From assembly GCA_035310125.1 (NCBI GenBank), contig DATGEP010000028.1:1-44517 (forward strand): a stretch of DNA of 44,517 nucleotides, given 5' to 3'. Position numbers and translations under genes: made by a program. Source of the DNA: DATGEP01 sp035310125 (lineage in GTDB: Bacteria > Chloroflexota > Ktedonobacteria > Ktedonobacterales > JADMIN01). Below are positions 30,082 to 38,834 of the stretch, piece after piece. Under the pieces are notes generated by a model. It made no database searches. It saw nothing but the letters and a program-made list of their open reading frames with translations, and was not told the DNA's origin. Numbering within the stretch: position 1 is the stretch's first letter; every line of letters begins with the position of its first letter.

Positions 30082-31253
30082 TCCTGCTCATCATCTTCGT
30101 CATCTTCGTCATCTTCGTCGTCCTCACCCGCCAGCGCCATCGCTCGCGCGTGCGCCACGGCCGCCTCTTGAAGGCGGCCAAGCGCTTTGAGCGCGTTTGA
30201 TTTGCCGTACCACGGCCACGGGCTGGCGGCGTCCATGCCAATGGAACGATCATAGCTCGCCAGGGCCTCCTCGAAATGCTCGAGGCCCGTTTGCGCGTCG
30301 CCTTTGAGCGCCCACAACGAGTTCTCGCCGGGTTCCATAGTCTGCACGTGGTCGAATATCGTTAACGCTTCCTCGTAACGCTCAAGCGTTTGCAGACAAA
30401 TGCCTTTGCCCAGCAGCGCGCGCACACTATCGGGCTCCAGCTTTAGCGCCGTGTCGTATGCGGCGAGCGCCTCATCTTCGCGTTCGAGATTGGCAAGCAC
30501 ATCCCCCTTGCCTGTCCACGCCCACTGGATCGTATCATCCTGCGCGAGGGCGCGGTCATAGAGGGCGAGCGCTTCTTCGTCACGATCCAGGCTGGCCAGC
30601 GCATCGGCCTTTCCGACGAGCGCGCCGACATCTTCGTCATCGAGCGCTAGAGCCGAATCGAACGCTCGTAGCGCGTCAGCATGCCGATCGAGCGCATCCA
30701 ACGCATCACCGAGCCCCGTCCACGCGGCGGTCTCGTCGGGATCGAGCTCGAGCGCATGCTGGTAGGCCGCCGCCGCCGCCGGGTAGCGCTCAAGCTGGAT
30801 GAGCGCGTCACCCTTACCCACCCAGGCGTCAGTTTCCTCAGGGTCGAGCGCAAGCGCCCGCTCATACGCGGTGAGTGCCTCGTCATCGCGGTTCAGCACC
30901 GTGAGCGATGCTGCCTTGAGGAGCCAGGTCGTAGAGTCGGTGGGGTCAAGCCGGAGTGCGTTTTCACAGGCGTCCAATGCCTCGGGAAATCGCTCCAGAT
31001 GGGTGAGCGTATCCGCTTTGTAGAGCCAGGTCGTCGCGTCGTTGGCATCAAGGCTCAGCGCCTGGTTGTAGGCGGCAAGCGCGGCGTCGTGCCGGTCAAG
31101 CTCGGCCAGCGTGTTGCCTTTGAGCACCCACACTTCGGCATTGCGCTCGTCAAGCGCGAGCGCATGATCGAAAGCGGACAAAGCTTCCTCATAGTGCTCG
31201 TCTTCGACGAGCATCCGGCCCTCCTCGATCCACTCCGTTGCATCTCGCGGCAT
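30078..31253 (-). CDS. Tetratricopeptide-repeat protein with acidic tail
   Basis: A 391-residue protein made almost wholly of 11 consecutive 34-residue TPR units (typical unit AWVGKGDALIQLERYPAAAA) forming a superhelical scaffold, ending in a poly-Asp/Glu tail of about 15 residues. There is no signal peptide or catalytic domain, so it is a cytoplasmic protein-binding scaffold. The frame is open further upstream, but the ATG at 31253 has a GGGGG ribosome site and begins the first repeat. The regularity of the units indicates recent tandem duplication. Its partner is unknown. Confidence 0.88.
   Translation of the reverse strand: MPRDATEWIEEGRMLVEDEHYEEALSAFDHALALDERNAEVWVLKGNTLAELDRHDAALAAYNQALSLDANDATTWLYKADTLTHLERFPEALDACENALRLDPTDSTTWLLKAASLTVLNRDDEALTAYERALALDPEETDAWVGKGDALIQLERYPAAAAAYQHALELDPDETAAWTGLGDALDALDRHADALRAFDSALALDDEDVGALVGKADALASLDRDEEALALYDRALAQDDTIQWAWTGKGDVLANLEREDEALAAYDTALKLEPDSVRALLGKGICLQTLERYEEALTIFDHVQTMEPGENSLWALKGDAQTGLEHFEEALASYDRSIGMDAASPWPWYGKSNALKALGRLQEAAVAHARAMALAGEDDEDDEDDEDDEQD
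30091..30117. repeat. 9-bp microsatellite in TPR gene tail
   Basis: TCATCTTCG is repeated three times exactly, and partly beyond. On the minus strand it encodes the EDD-type acidic tail of the TPR protein. The repeat number can change in steps of three codons without breaking the frame. Confidence 0.85.
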
Positions 31254-31334
31254 ACGGGGCACCCCCTTCTGGGCATCACGGTACAGTCGCCGTTGGTGAG
31301 TCGTACCACGGACACATGTCGTCGCGCGCACGAT

Positions 31335-31378
31335 GAGGAAAGCCCGCGTGGGGCATAGACTGCTCAACCCACGCGGGC
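31335..31378 (-). terminator. Rho-independent terminator of ferredoxin gene
   Basis: On the minus strand an 11-bp stem (arms 31368-31378 and 31342-31352) is followed by TTTCCTC. It lies 20 nt after the ferredoxin stop codon and 82 nt before the TPR start, so the two genes are separate units. Confidence 0.75.
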
Positions 31379-31397
31379 CACGCGATGCGCCGGTTGG

Positions 31398-31661
31398 CTA
31401 TTTGTCTTTGAAGTAATCGGCGTTGATCTTTGTGTATTCCTTCCACTCGGCGGGTACGGCGCTCTCCTCAAAGATCGCGGTGACAGGGCAGGCCGGCTCG
31501 CAGGCACCGCAATCAATGCACTCTTCGGGATTGATGAAAAGCTGGTCAACGTTGTCGTAGTCGCTTTCCCCTTCGGCGGGATGGATGCAATCTACAGGGC
31601 AAACGTCTACACAAGAGCCGTCTTTGACGCCGACGCAAGGCTGAGTAATCACGTACGTCAT
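31398..31661 (-). CDS. fdxA: 7Fe-type ferredoxin (3Fe-4S/4Fe-4S)
   Basis: An 87-residue soluble electron carrier. The first cluster motif is CVGVKDGSCVDVCPVDCIHP and the second CIDCGACEPACP. The spacing of the first set (an eight-residue stretch between the first two Cys, with CPVD ending that set) matches the Thermus/Mycobacterium/Bacillus seven-iron ferredoxins. The WKEYTKINADYF C-terminus is also typical. Possible partners include cytochromes P450 and oxidoreductases, but none is adjacent. It is monocistronic with its own terminator. The gap upstream probably holds its promoter. Confidence 0.94.
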   Translation of the reverse strand: MTYVITQPCVGVKDGSCVDVCPVDCIHPAEGESDYDNVDQLFINPEECIDCGACEPACPVTAIFEESAVPAEWKEYTKINADYFKDK

Positions 31662-32196
31662 GGTGGGATGGGTCTCCTCACGGTGTAAAAAAGGTGATCA
31701 CGCGTATGCAAGCGCGCGGGAAACAAGCGACACCGGCTTCTACATCGCTCGGCGGCGTGCGGCGCGCCACGGGAGAGACCTCCGGGCGTGTTCCGCATCC
31801 CATTATACGTGGTTGGGAAACCAATTGCTACCGGATGAGGCACCACGGCTGATCGGGCGCGGTCATTTTTGGACCTGCTGACATTTTGTCAGCACTTCAA
31901 AGAAGCCCCGGCATGTTCAACTGAATGTGCCGGACCAGACCCTGGCGGCTCAATGCTGACCTTCCGGCATATCCATCAGGGGCGGCTGCAACTCGCGCTG
32001 GCGCTCGTGGCGAAGCTGGTTGTGGCTGAGTGGAGATACCACTGGGTGCCCGATGCGTGTTTCGATGTTCAGGCGCGCCGCGCCGCCCATCTCACCCACT
32101 TCGCGCTCGTCGTTGCCCACGTTGTCTTGCTGTCGTCTCATCGCGTATGAAAAGCAGTCTTCCACGTGGGATATGGCGTACAACTGAGGAAGATTT
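31662..32196. other. Gene-poor gap upstream of ferredoxin
   Basis: No confident gene lies in these 535 nt. A minus-strand frame (31950-32183, up to 77 codons, ending in LMDMPEGQH) is protein-like and basic, but it has only TTG or a late ATG as starts and no ribosome site. I give it about one chance in four of being a small real gene. A short inverted pair around 31690-31730 and the region just upstream of the ferredoxin start may contain the promoter. Confidence 0.4.
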
Positions 32197-32937
32197 TCAG
32201 CCTCTCTCTGCTTCGTTTCCCTCCTCCGCCTCGATCTCCGCGAGCAGTTTGTGGTCCGTCGCGGAGAGAGCGGCGCGCCCGAGCAGATCGGGGCGCCGCG
32301 AGCGGGTGCGGCGCAGAGACTCTTTGCGCCGCCAGCGCGCGATGACAGCGTGGTTACCGCTCAGAAGCGTTTCAGGGACGCGCCAGCCGCGAAATTCTGG
32401 AGGACGGGTATACTGCGGATATTCGAGCAGCCCTGAGGCATGCGATTCTTCTTCTGTGGACCCTGGCGCGAGCACACTGGGAAGAAGCCGGCTCACGGCG
32501 TCCACAATGACCATCGCGGCCAGCTCACCACCTGTCAACACGAAATCGCCGAGCGAGAGCTCGTCCGTCACCAGATGCTCTCGGACGCGCTCATCCACGC
32601 CTTCGTAGTGGCCGCACAGGAGGGTGATACGTGGGTGCTGCGCCAGCTCGCGGGCGACAGTCTGCGTGAAAACGCGGCCTTGCGGACTCATGAGAATGAT
32701 GGGGCCGTCCGCGTACACCGCCTCCACAGCGGCAAAGAGCGGCTCCGGCTTCATCACCATGCCCGCGCCGCCGCCGTAGGGATAGTCGTCCACGATGTGG
32801 TGGCGGTCGGTCGTCACGTCACGCGGGTTGTGCAGGGCGATTTCCAGCAGGCCGCGCGTTTGCGCCCGCGCCAGAATGCTTTCATCGAACGGGCCGCGAA
32901 ACATATCTGGGAACAGTGTGAAAATATCAAAGCGCAT
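32197..32937 (-). CDS. trmD: tRNA (guanine-N1-)-methyltransferase TrmD
   Basis: A 246-residue SPOUT-class enzyme: start MRFDIFTLFPDMFRGPFDES, YPYGGGAGMVMKPEPLF, LLCGHYEGVDERV, LSLGDFVLTGGELAAMVIVD and the trefoil-knot PQYTRPPEFRGWRVPETLLS. It methylates G37 of tRNAs with 5'-GG, preventing +1 frameshifts. In most bacteria trmD is in the rpsP-rimM-trmD-rplS operon; here it stands alone between the ferredoxin gap and the divergent histidine kinase. Length is normal and all signature motifs are present. Confidence 0.96.
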   Translation of the reverse strand: MRFDIFTLFPDMFRGPFDESILARAQTRGLLEIALHNPRDVTTDRHHIVDDYPYGGGAGMVMKPEPLFAAVEAVYADGPIILMSPQGRVFTQTVARELAQHPRITLLCGHYEGVDERVREHLVTDELSLGDFVLTGGELAAMVIVDAVSRLLPSVLAPGSTEEESHASGLLEYPQYTRPPEFRGWRVPETLLSGNHAVIARWRRKESLRRTRSRRPDLLGRAALSATDHKLLAEIEAEEGNEAERG

Positions 32938-33003
32938 AATGGCCTTCCGATGCTAACCCTGTTGAGCGAGAAGCCGCGCTGGCCTCATTGGCACAGCCAC
33001 CTG

Positions 33004-33012
33004 TGATAGAAT
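33004..33012 (+). promoter_or_regulatory. Possible extended -10 promoter for PAS kinase operon
   Basis: TGATAGAAT matches an extended -10 (TG-n-TAGAAT). It lies about 55 nt before the kinase ATG. No consensus -35 is seen at 17 nt. The divergent trmD gene begins 67 nt upstream. Confidence 0.4.
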
Positions 33013-33066
33013 ACGCTAGATTGCGCATATGTGGGATGCGCTGGGAATGCCCCACGTGAGGAGTAC

Positions 33067-34665
33067 ATGGCGATTCTCTGGCCGGCTGGCAGCCTTGACG
33101 CGCAGCGTCACAGTGAGATGCTGCGGCGCGCCCTCGGCCACGCGGTGACGCTCGTCGAAGGTGGCGCCGGTATTCTCGTGCTCCCAGATGAAGGCGACAG
33201 CGATAGCACGAGCGCCCAAGCCGCCGATGAGCCGCGCATTCTCCATTGGGGGCTGGATCGCGTGGCGGCGCAGCAGCTCGTCGCTCTGCTGGCTGAAGAT
33301 CCAACGCCCGCGCCGCTGGATGGGCGTCCCCGTGTGCTTGTCAAGACCGATCTGTGGGCCGGCGAGATCGCGGTGCTCACACTCGGTGACCTGGCGGGCG
33401 CCACTGGCGAGGTATATCTGCTGGGGCAAACGAGCTTTTCAGCGCGGCGCCCGTTGAGCGATCCGCGCCGGCGGCAAGCGCTCATCGGCGAATTGACCGC
33501 CGCCGTCCGGCTGTATCTGGAAATGGCGCGACTGCGCCAGGAAAATCGCCAGCTAAGCTCGATCTTGCATTTCAGCGGCGACGGTATCATCACGGTGGAC
33601 GCCAGCCTGCGCATAACGGGATTCAATCCGGCGATGGAGGCGATGACCGCCTGGCATCAGCATGAGGTTATTGGCCGATTCTACTCCGATGTGCTCCTTC
33701 CTCGCGATCCACAAGGCCGGCCACTGAGCTTCGAACATGATCCTGTGGTACGCGCCATCGAGACCGGCAAGGCCGTGATAGATCACGAGCTTATTCTCCT
33801 GGCCCGCGACGGCGAGCCAGTCAACGCTTCTGTCACGGTCGCCACGGTGCATGCGCCGAACGGCCAGCCGATTAGCTGCGTCATCAACGTGCGCGACATC
33901 ACGCGCTCGCGCGAATCGGAGGAGCTGCGCAATACGTTCGTGTCGGTCGTATCGCACGAGCTGCAGACACCCATCGCGATCATCAAAGGCTATGCTTCTA
34001 CGCTTGCCCGCGAGGATGCCCATTGGGATGCCGAGACATTGCGAGCGCGGCTAAAAGCTATCGAAGAGGAGTCGGACCGGCTGAACCATCTGCTGGGAAA
34101 CCTGCTGTATGCCTCACGAATTTACGCGGGCGGGCTCAAGATGGAGCGCACTGAGCTGGATCTTCCGGAGGTGACGCGCTCGGTAGCCAGGCGCTTTGCC
34201 GCGCGCAGTCCAGACCTGGACATCAGCGTACGCTTTCCGGCGGACTTCCCGCTGGTCAGGGCGGACTACGAGCGTATCGAAGAGGTGCTGCTCAACCTTC
34301 TCGACAATGCCGTCAAGTACACGCCGCGTGACAAACCGGCACGGGTGCGCGTGCGTGGTCGGATCACTGACGACGAGGTCATCATCAGCGTGACGGACAC
34401 CGGCCAGGGGATCGCGCTGCGCGAGCAGGAGCGCATTTTTGAGCGTTTCCATCGGGTAGATAATACGACTGCGCGGCGCACCCAGGGAGCGGGGCTTGGT
34501 CTCTATATCTGTCGTGCGATTGTGGAGGCGCATGGCGGACACATCTGGGTGCAGAGCGAGCTGGGACGCGGGTCCACGTTTTCATTCAGCCTGCCCCGCG
34601 ATGAGAAATATCAGGCGCCGATGGTGATCTTCGGCGGGGACTCCATGCGCGCGAAAGAGGGGTAG
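33067..34665 (+). CDS. PAS-domain sensor histidine kinase
   Basis: A 532-residue cytoplasmic kinase with no membrane segment. Residues 1-150 form an unrecognised alpha/beta input region; a PAS domain (about 163-280) has ILHFSGDGIITVDASLRITG, FNPAME and NVRDITRSR. HisKA (about 284-350) has H297 in SVVSHELQTPIAI, and HATPase_c (about 390-520) has NLLDNAVKYTP, DTGQGIALREQERIFERF and GAGLGLYICRAIVEAHGG. This is the PhoR/ResE class. The ATG is preceded by GAGGAG at a close distance. The OmpR-type regulator starts 3 nt after the stop, so they form one operon. Confidence 0.93.
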   Translation: MAILWPAGSLDAQRHSEMLRRALGHAVTLVEGGAGILVLPDEGDSDSTSAQAADEPRILHWGLDRVAAQQLVALLAEDPTPAPLDGRPRVLVKTDLWAGEIAVLTLGDLAGATGEVYLLGQTSFSARRPLSDPRRRQALIGELTAAVRLYLEMARLRQENRQLSSILHFSGDGIITVDASLRITGFNPAMEAMTAWHQHEVIGRFYSDVLLPRDPQGRPLSFEHDPVVRAIETGKAVIDHELILLARDGEPVNASVTVATVHAPNGQPISCVINVRDITRSRESEELRNTFVSVVSHELQTPIAIIKGYASTLAREDAHWDAETLRARLKAIEEESDRLNHLLGNLLYASRIYAGGLKMERTELDLPEVTRSVARRFAARSPDLDISVRFPADFPLVRADYERIEEVLLNLLDNAVKYTPRDKPARVRVRGRITDDEVIISVTDTGQGIALREQERIFERFHRVDNTTARRTQGAGLGLYICRAIVEAHGGHIWVQSELGRGSTFSFSLPRDEKYQAPMVIFGGDSMRAKEG

Positions 34666-34667
34666 GT

Positions 34668-35432
34668 ATGGGGATGAGCATGGAGCAACAGCAGTTTGAT
34701 CCACACAGCATCACGGTCTTGGTGGTAGACGACGAGCCGCATCTGGTGGATGTCGTGCGCATGAACCTGGAGGTCGAGGGCTATCACGTCATCGAAGCCA
34801 CCAATGGCCTGGAGGCGCTGGAGCTGCTGAAGCATAACCTGCCGGACCTTGTCGTGCTGGACGTGATGATGCCCGAGCTCGACGGGTTCGAAACACTGCG
34901 ACGCATCCGCGACGTGTCGAATGTGCCGGTGCTGATGCTCACCGTGCGCCAGGAAGAGTCGGATCGGATTCGCGGGTTGGAGATCGGCGCGGACGACTAC
35001 CTCACGAAAGTGCCGTTCAGCCCGCGCGAGCTCCAGTCGCGTATCAAGGCGCTGCTACGGCGTACGTTCATGCCAGCGCCCGCGCGCAAAACCAAGATCG
35101 TCGTTGACAAGGACTTGACGATAGACTTCAGCAAACGCGAAGTCTGGGTACGCGGCCAGAAGGTGACCTTGCGGCCGACGGAGTATCGTCTGCTGTACCA
35201 CCTGGTCAATAACGCGGGGCGGCTGATGACGCATGAAACGCTGCTCTCGCGTGTCTGGGGTCCAGAGTACCGCGATGAGTCCGGCTACCTGCGGCTGTAT
35301 GTCACGTATCTGCGGCAGAAGCTGGAGCGTAACCCCGCTCAACCCAAATATATCCTCACCGAGCGGGGCGTCGGCTACCGTTTCCGCGAGCTCGAGCCGG
35401 CGGCGGATGGTGAGGATGATCTGGACGCATGA
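34668..35432 (+). CDS. OmpR/PhoB-family response regulator
   Basis: A 254-residue regulator. The receiver domain (about 15-130) has acidic D21-D22, phosphoacceptor D65 in LVVLDVMMPELDG, T92 and the switch lysine K114. The winged helix (about 145-245) has VTLRPTEYRLLYHLVNNAGR, LMTHETLLSRVWG and ILTERGVGYRF. One oddity: an extra Val (codon 35010-35012) follows the switch lysine, so TKPF, almost invariant in this family, reads TKVPF. The frame is intact. It pairs with the PAS kinase 3 nt upstream. The ATG at 34674 is a second possible start. The tail is acidic. Confidence 0.93.
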   Translation: MGMSMEQQQFDPHSITVLVVDDEPHLVDVVRMNLEVEGYHVIEATNGLEALELLKHNLPDLVVLDVMMPELDGFETLRRIRDVSNVPVLMLTVRQEESDRIRGLEIGADDYLTKVPFSPRELQSRIKALLRRTFMPAPARKTKIVVDKDLTIDFSKREVWVRGQKVTLRPTEYRLLYHLVNNAGRLMTHETLLSRVWGPEYRDESGYLRLYVTYLRQKLERNPAQPKYILTERGVGYRFRELEPAADGEDDLDA

Positions 35433-35456
35433 GTGTGTCGCACACGGAGGCGCAAG

Positions 35457-36323
35457 CTACACGAAAAGCGGCTCCGCTCCAATACGCGCGATGAGCGCAC
35501 GTATCTGTTCATCGGTCGGGGCCGAGTCCTCCTGGAAGCGGCTGGCTGCATCCAGCACTTTCGGCAGCAACCCAAGGTCGCCCACCGTGTTGAGGAAGAT
35601 GCCCGGCCGCTTGAGCGCCCAGTGCACCGCGAGATCAATGTCGCGCTGATCGGTGAGCGGCTCGTACCAGGTCGCCTGAGTATGCGTGCGGCCCATCCAG
35701 GGGCGATACGCGATTGATTTGATCGTCTGGACGGCCACATTGCGAGACGTACAGGTTTCGCTCAGCGACTCGAAATTGGTGGCATAGTAGTCGGTACGCA
35801 TCGTCAAGTAGTTGTAGGGCAGCAACACCGAATCGAAGTCGAACCGCTCCAGACTGCGCCGGTGCGCCGCCGCTACCTGCAATCCGTGTCCGGTCACTCC
35901 TATTGCCCGGACCAGTCCTTGTCGCTTGGCCTCCACGGCAGCCTCCAGTGCGCCACCGGGGCTCAGCGCCTCGTCCCATTCGATAGGGTCAACAAGGTTG
36001 TGCAGTTGCCAGAGATCCACCGATGGGATACGCATGCGATCCAGCGACCGTTGCAGCTCCTCGCGCGCCCGCGCCGCTGTGCGCTGGCCGGTCTTTGTGG
36101 CGACGAAGAAGTGGTCGCGATGGCGCTCCAGCCAGGGTGCAATTCGTAGCTCAGCATCACCGTAGCTCGCCGCCACATCAATATGGTTGACGCCAAACGC
36201 TAGTAGAACCTCCAGCGCCTGATCCGCCTCCTTTTGTGTCACCTGTGACAGCGATGCCGCACCGAAGATCGTGCGTGTGCTCACGTGCCCAGCCCGGCCA
36301 AATGGGAGTGTCGCGATAGCCAT
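35457..36323 (-). CDS. Aldo/keto reductase
   Basis: A 288-residue (beta/alpha)8-barrel oxidoreductase. The catalytic tetrad is present: D and Y in HIDVAASYGDAE, K in FVATKTGQR and H in LWQLHNLVD. The NADPH-binding part near the C-terminus is shorter than usual (RPGIFLNTVGDLGLL). It reduces aldehydes or ketones with NAD(P)H; the physiological substrate is unknown. AGGAGG is placed well before the ATG. Convergent with the response regulator gene and divergent from the next hydrolase. Confidence 0.88.
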   Translation of the reverse strand: MAIATLPFGRAGHVSTRTIFGAASLSQVTQKEADQALEVLLAFGVNHIDVAASYGDAELRIAPWLERHRDHFFVATKTGQRTAARAREELQRSLDRMRIPSVDLWQLHNLVDPIEWDEALSPGGALEAAVEAKRQGLVRAIGVTGHGLQVAAAHRRSLERFDFDSVLLPYNYLTMRTDYYATNFESLSETCTSRNVAVQTIKSIAYRPWMGRTHTQATWYEPLTDQRDIDLAVHWALKRPGIFLNTVGDLGLLPKVLDAASRFQEDSAPTDEQIRALIARIGAEPLFV

Positions 36324-36466
36324 CGTGTTCCTCCTGCTCTTGTATCAGTCCGATTATATCTCTGTGAGTCAGTATGGGGTGAGGTTAGACGCCAGCTCGC
36401 GACTTGCGAATGGTACACTGTGCCTGCTGACCCACGTAATGATGAAGTGAGGTATTGAGGCATTCT

Positions 36467-37285
36467 ATGAGTCAATCAGGCATGGCAGCGGTCAACGGCA
36501 CGCGGCTGTATTACGAAATGGCAGGCGAGGGGCACCCGCTGGTGCTGATTCACGCAGGCATCGCCGATTCACGTATGTGGGACGATCAATTCGCGCTCTT
36601 TGCTGAGCGGTATCGGGTGGTGCGCTATGACCTGCGCGGCTTCGGCAAGTCTGAGGTACCGCCGGGACCGTATGCGCTGCGAGACGACCTGTATGGGTTA
36701 CTCGACTTCCTGGACATCCAGAAGGCGTATGTTATCGGCGTCTCGATGGGCGGCGGCCTGGCGATTGATTTCACGCTGGAGCACCCCGACATGGTGGGCG
36801 CGCTCATTCCCGTCTGCGCGGGGCTGGGCGGCTTTGAGCCGTCCGCGACCGAGACAGAGATCGCTTACCGAGAAGCAATCGAAGCGGCGGAGCATGCTGG
36901 TGATATCGAACGTGTGAACGACATGGAAGTGCATCTCTGGGTGGATGGACTTGGGCGAACGCCGGAGCAGGTGAGTACGCGAGTCCGCCAGCGAGTGCTT
37001 GTGATGAACGGTCTGGCGCTCGCACGCGAAGCCGAACAGGATCAAGCGCAGCCGCAGCGGCTACATCAGCCGGCGGTGGGTAGGTTGGCCGAGATTCGTG
37101 TGCCCACGCTTGTCATCATTGGTGACCAGGATCTCTCCCGCATACAGCAAACGGCTGATAAGCTCGCCAGCGATATTACCGGCGCGCGGAAGGTCGTCAT
37201 CCGCGACACGGCGCACGTTCCCAATATGGAGCGGCCCGACGAGTTCAACCATGTTGTACTCGAATTCTTGGGCTCCGTTAACTGA
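36467..37285 (+). CDS. Alpha/beta hydrolase
   Basis: A 272-residue hydrolase of the 3-oxoadipate enol-lactonase/haloperoxidase type: oxyanion LIHAGIADSRMWD, DLRGFGKSEVP, nucleophile in IGVSMGGGLAIDF, acid in IIGDQDLSRI and catalytic His in DTAHVPNMERP. The substrate is not predictable and no catabolic cluster surrounds it. GAGG lies 7 nt before the ATG at 36467. A TACACT at 36414 could be a -10 element, but no -35 matches. Confidence 0.87.
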   Translation: MSQSGMAAVNGTRLYYEMAGEGHPLVLIHAGIADSRMWDDQFALFAERYRVVRYDLRGFGKSEVPPGPYALRDDLYGLLDFLDIQKAYVIGVSMGGGLAIDFTLEHPDMVGALIPVCAGLGGFEPSATETEIAYREAIEAAEHAGDIERVNDMEVHLWVDGLGRTPEQVSTRVRQRVLVMNGLALAREAEQDQAQPQRLHQPAVGRLAEIRVPTLVIIGDQDLSRIQQTADKLASDITGARKVVIRDTAHVPNMERPDEFNHVVLEFLGSVN

Positions 37286-37649
37286 GGCACGTCTGCGCCT
37301 CACTCGCACCAGACGCGGCGCTTCGATAAGGATGTCGGTCGTCCGATCTCCTCAGCGCCCCAATTCAGCGCCCCAATTCAGCGCAGCAAGTCGCCTGGCA
37401 AAGCTGGCGGCCTTGACGAGCTGGTGTAGGCTGTTCTTAGGGAGGAACAGGCATTCCCTAACCCTAAAACGACGATTTGGACCCATAGGCGCGACGTTCG
37501 CATGGAGACAGTTGCAAATACATCAGAATACAGCGACGTATCAGGCAAGGATTCCCTGCGGGCGGTGAGGCAATGGAAGGGTAGAGCAGTTGCGATGCCG
37601 GTGATTTAGTGCACCGTGCGTTGGGACAAAGGAAGATCAGTGTGCGTGC
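37286..37649. other. Gene-free gap with a 13-bp tandem repeat
   Basis: No gene is supported in these 364 nt. CAGCGCCCCAATT is repeated in tandem at 37353-37365 and 37366-37378, followed by a partial third unit. A ribosome-site-like AAAGGAAG (37627-37634) lies about 15 nt before the next small gene. Otherwise nothing stands out. Confidence 0.5.
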
Positions 37650-37856
37650 ATGAGGATGGTGGTGTATCAGGCGATGTTGTCTAATCCGGCCAACGTCGCG
37701 CGGGTACGCGCGGCACAGCCCCATATTGAGCAAGTGGGCGGGAAAGTCAACATTGCCGCGCCGACTAAGGTCGGGATGGTGGTCATTGTCCTGTATTTGC
37801 CGGAAGGATACACGCCGGACCAATTTATACCCGGCTTGCCATTCTATCCGGTATGA
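37650..37856 (+). CDS. Small protein of unknown function
   Basis: A 68-residue protein with a compact alpha/beta look: an amphipathic helix (NPANVARVRAAQPHIEQVGG), a hydrophobic strand (VGMVVIVLYLP) and a proline-rich end (IPGLPFYPV). The composition and regular pattern suggest a folded conserved protein, but no family is recognised. The ribosome site is distant (about 15 nt), so a nearby second ATG may be used. It lies alone upstream of the methyltransferase gene in the same direction. Confidence 0.6.
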   Translation: MRMVVYQAMLSNPANVARVRAAQPHIEQVGGKVNIAAPTKVGMVVIVLYLPEGYTPDQFIPGLPFYPV

Positions 37857-37940
37857 GCGTGAGAATACGTGGAATCACGTGAATAGTGTCATCCGGCATC
37901 GCGAGCATGTCGGGGCAAATGTGACCGAGAGGAGCGTACG

Positions 37941-38834
37941 GTGCGGTGGTTCGGGTGGTTTCGGCGCGGTGCGCCGACAGTGGAAAGCACGCCAGTCGCA
38001 ATGATCGGCGGTCGGGCGCGTAAACTCGGCATCCCTTACGTGTTACCTTCGGATCTGGAGGAAATGAACCGGCTCGATTTCCAGCACTTCCTGCTGCGGC
38101 AAACCTTTAAAGGCAACTTCGCGGCACCCATCGGCGAGCCGCGGAGCATTCTGGATGTGGGGTCAGGAACGGGACGCTGGGCGCGCGAAATGGCCCAGCT
38201 CTTTCCGTCAGCCCGCGTGGTTGGTCTCGATGTCAATCCCCCACCCGCCGATACAGCCGCGGAAGCTGGCGTGAACGAGCCATTGCCGCCTAACTATGAG
38301 TTCGCCGCGGGCAATGTGCTTGAAAGCATTCCCTTTCCTGACGCCAGCTTCGACTTCGTCCATATGCGTCTGCTCGTACTCGCCATTCCTCATGATCGCT
38401 GGCCCTATGTCGTGAGTGAGCTGGTGCGCGTCACGCGGCCCGGCGGCTGGGTGGAATCCGTTGAGGCAACGACCTTGCAGCATGGCGGACCAGCAATGGA
38501 TATGCTTATGGATTGGATCAATACTCTGCTTGCCCGCCGCGGTATCAACTTTCCCGATGGCGGCAAGGTTGGTGAACTGATGCGCGCCGCCGGCATGGTC
38601 AATGTGACCGCGACCGACGTGACGCTACCATTCGGTGAGTATGGCGACAGAACGGCGAAGCTTTTGGCAACCGATTTCTTCAATGGCGTAAAAGGGTATG
38701 GAGGGTTACTCCAGGGCATCGCGACGCCGGAACAATTCGAGCAGGTCGTTGCTGCCGCACGCGCCGACACCGCGTCGCCACAAACGGGTTGTGTCTCGCC
38801 GTTTCATATCGCCTACGGTCAGCGCCCCTGGTAA
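37941..38834 (+). CDS. SAM-dependent class I methyltransferase
   Basis: A 297-residue enzyme with motif I in ILDVGSGTGRWAREMAQLFP, acidic loop VVGLDVNPP, motif in EFAAGNVLESIPFPDASFDF and LVRVTRPGGWVESVEATTL. The fold is the Methyltransf_11/25 type, often acting on small molecules. It carries a basic 20-residue N-terminus (RWFGWFRRG). The substrate is unknown. It starts with GTG, with AGAGGAG 8 nt before it. The last 16 nt overlap the 3' end of the convergent metallo-beta-lactamase/Rieske gene. Confidence 0.88.
   Translation: MRWFGWFRRGAPTVESTPVAMIGGRARKLGIPYVLPSDLEEMNRLDFQHFLLRQTFKGNFAAPIGEPRSILDVGSGTGRWAREMAQLFPSARVVGLDVNPPPADTAAEAGVNEPLPPNYEFAAGNVLESIPFPDASFDFVHMRLLVLAIPHDRWPYVVSELVRVTRPGGWVESVEATTLQHGGPAMDMLMDWINTLLARRGINFPDGGKVGELMRAAGMVNVTATDVTLPFGEYGDRTAKLLATDFFNGVKGYGGLLQGIATPEQFEQVVAAARADTASPQTGCVSPFHIAYGQRPW

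Noticed and set aside
30078..31253. CRISPR-like or tandem-repeat array
   Set aside because: The periodic pattern of 102 nt comes from the 34-residue TPR units of one protein; there are no spacers.
32401..32425. GGTATACTGCGGAT as a promoter -10
   Set aside because: It lies inside the trmD coding sequence, on the opposite strand, with no gene placed to use it.
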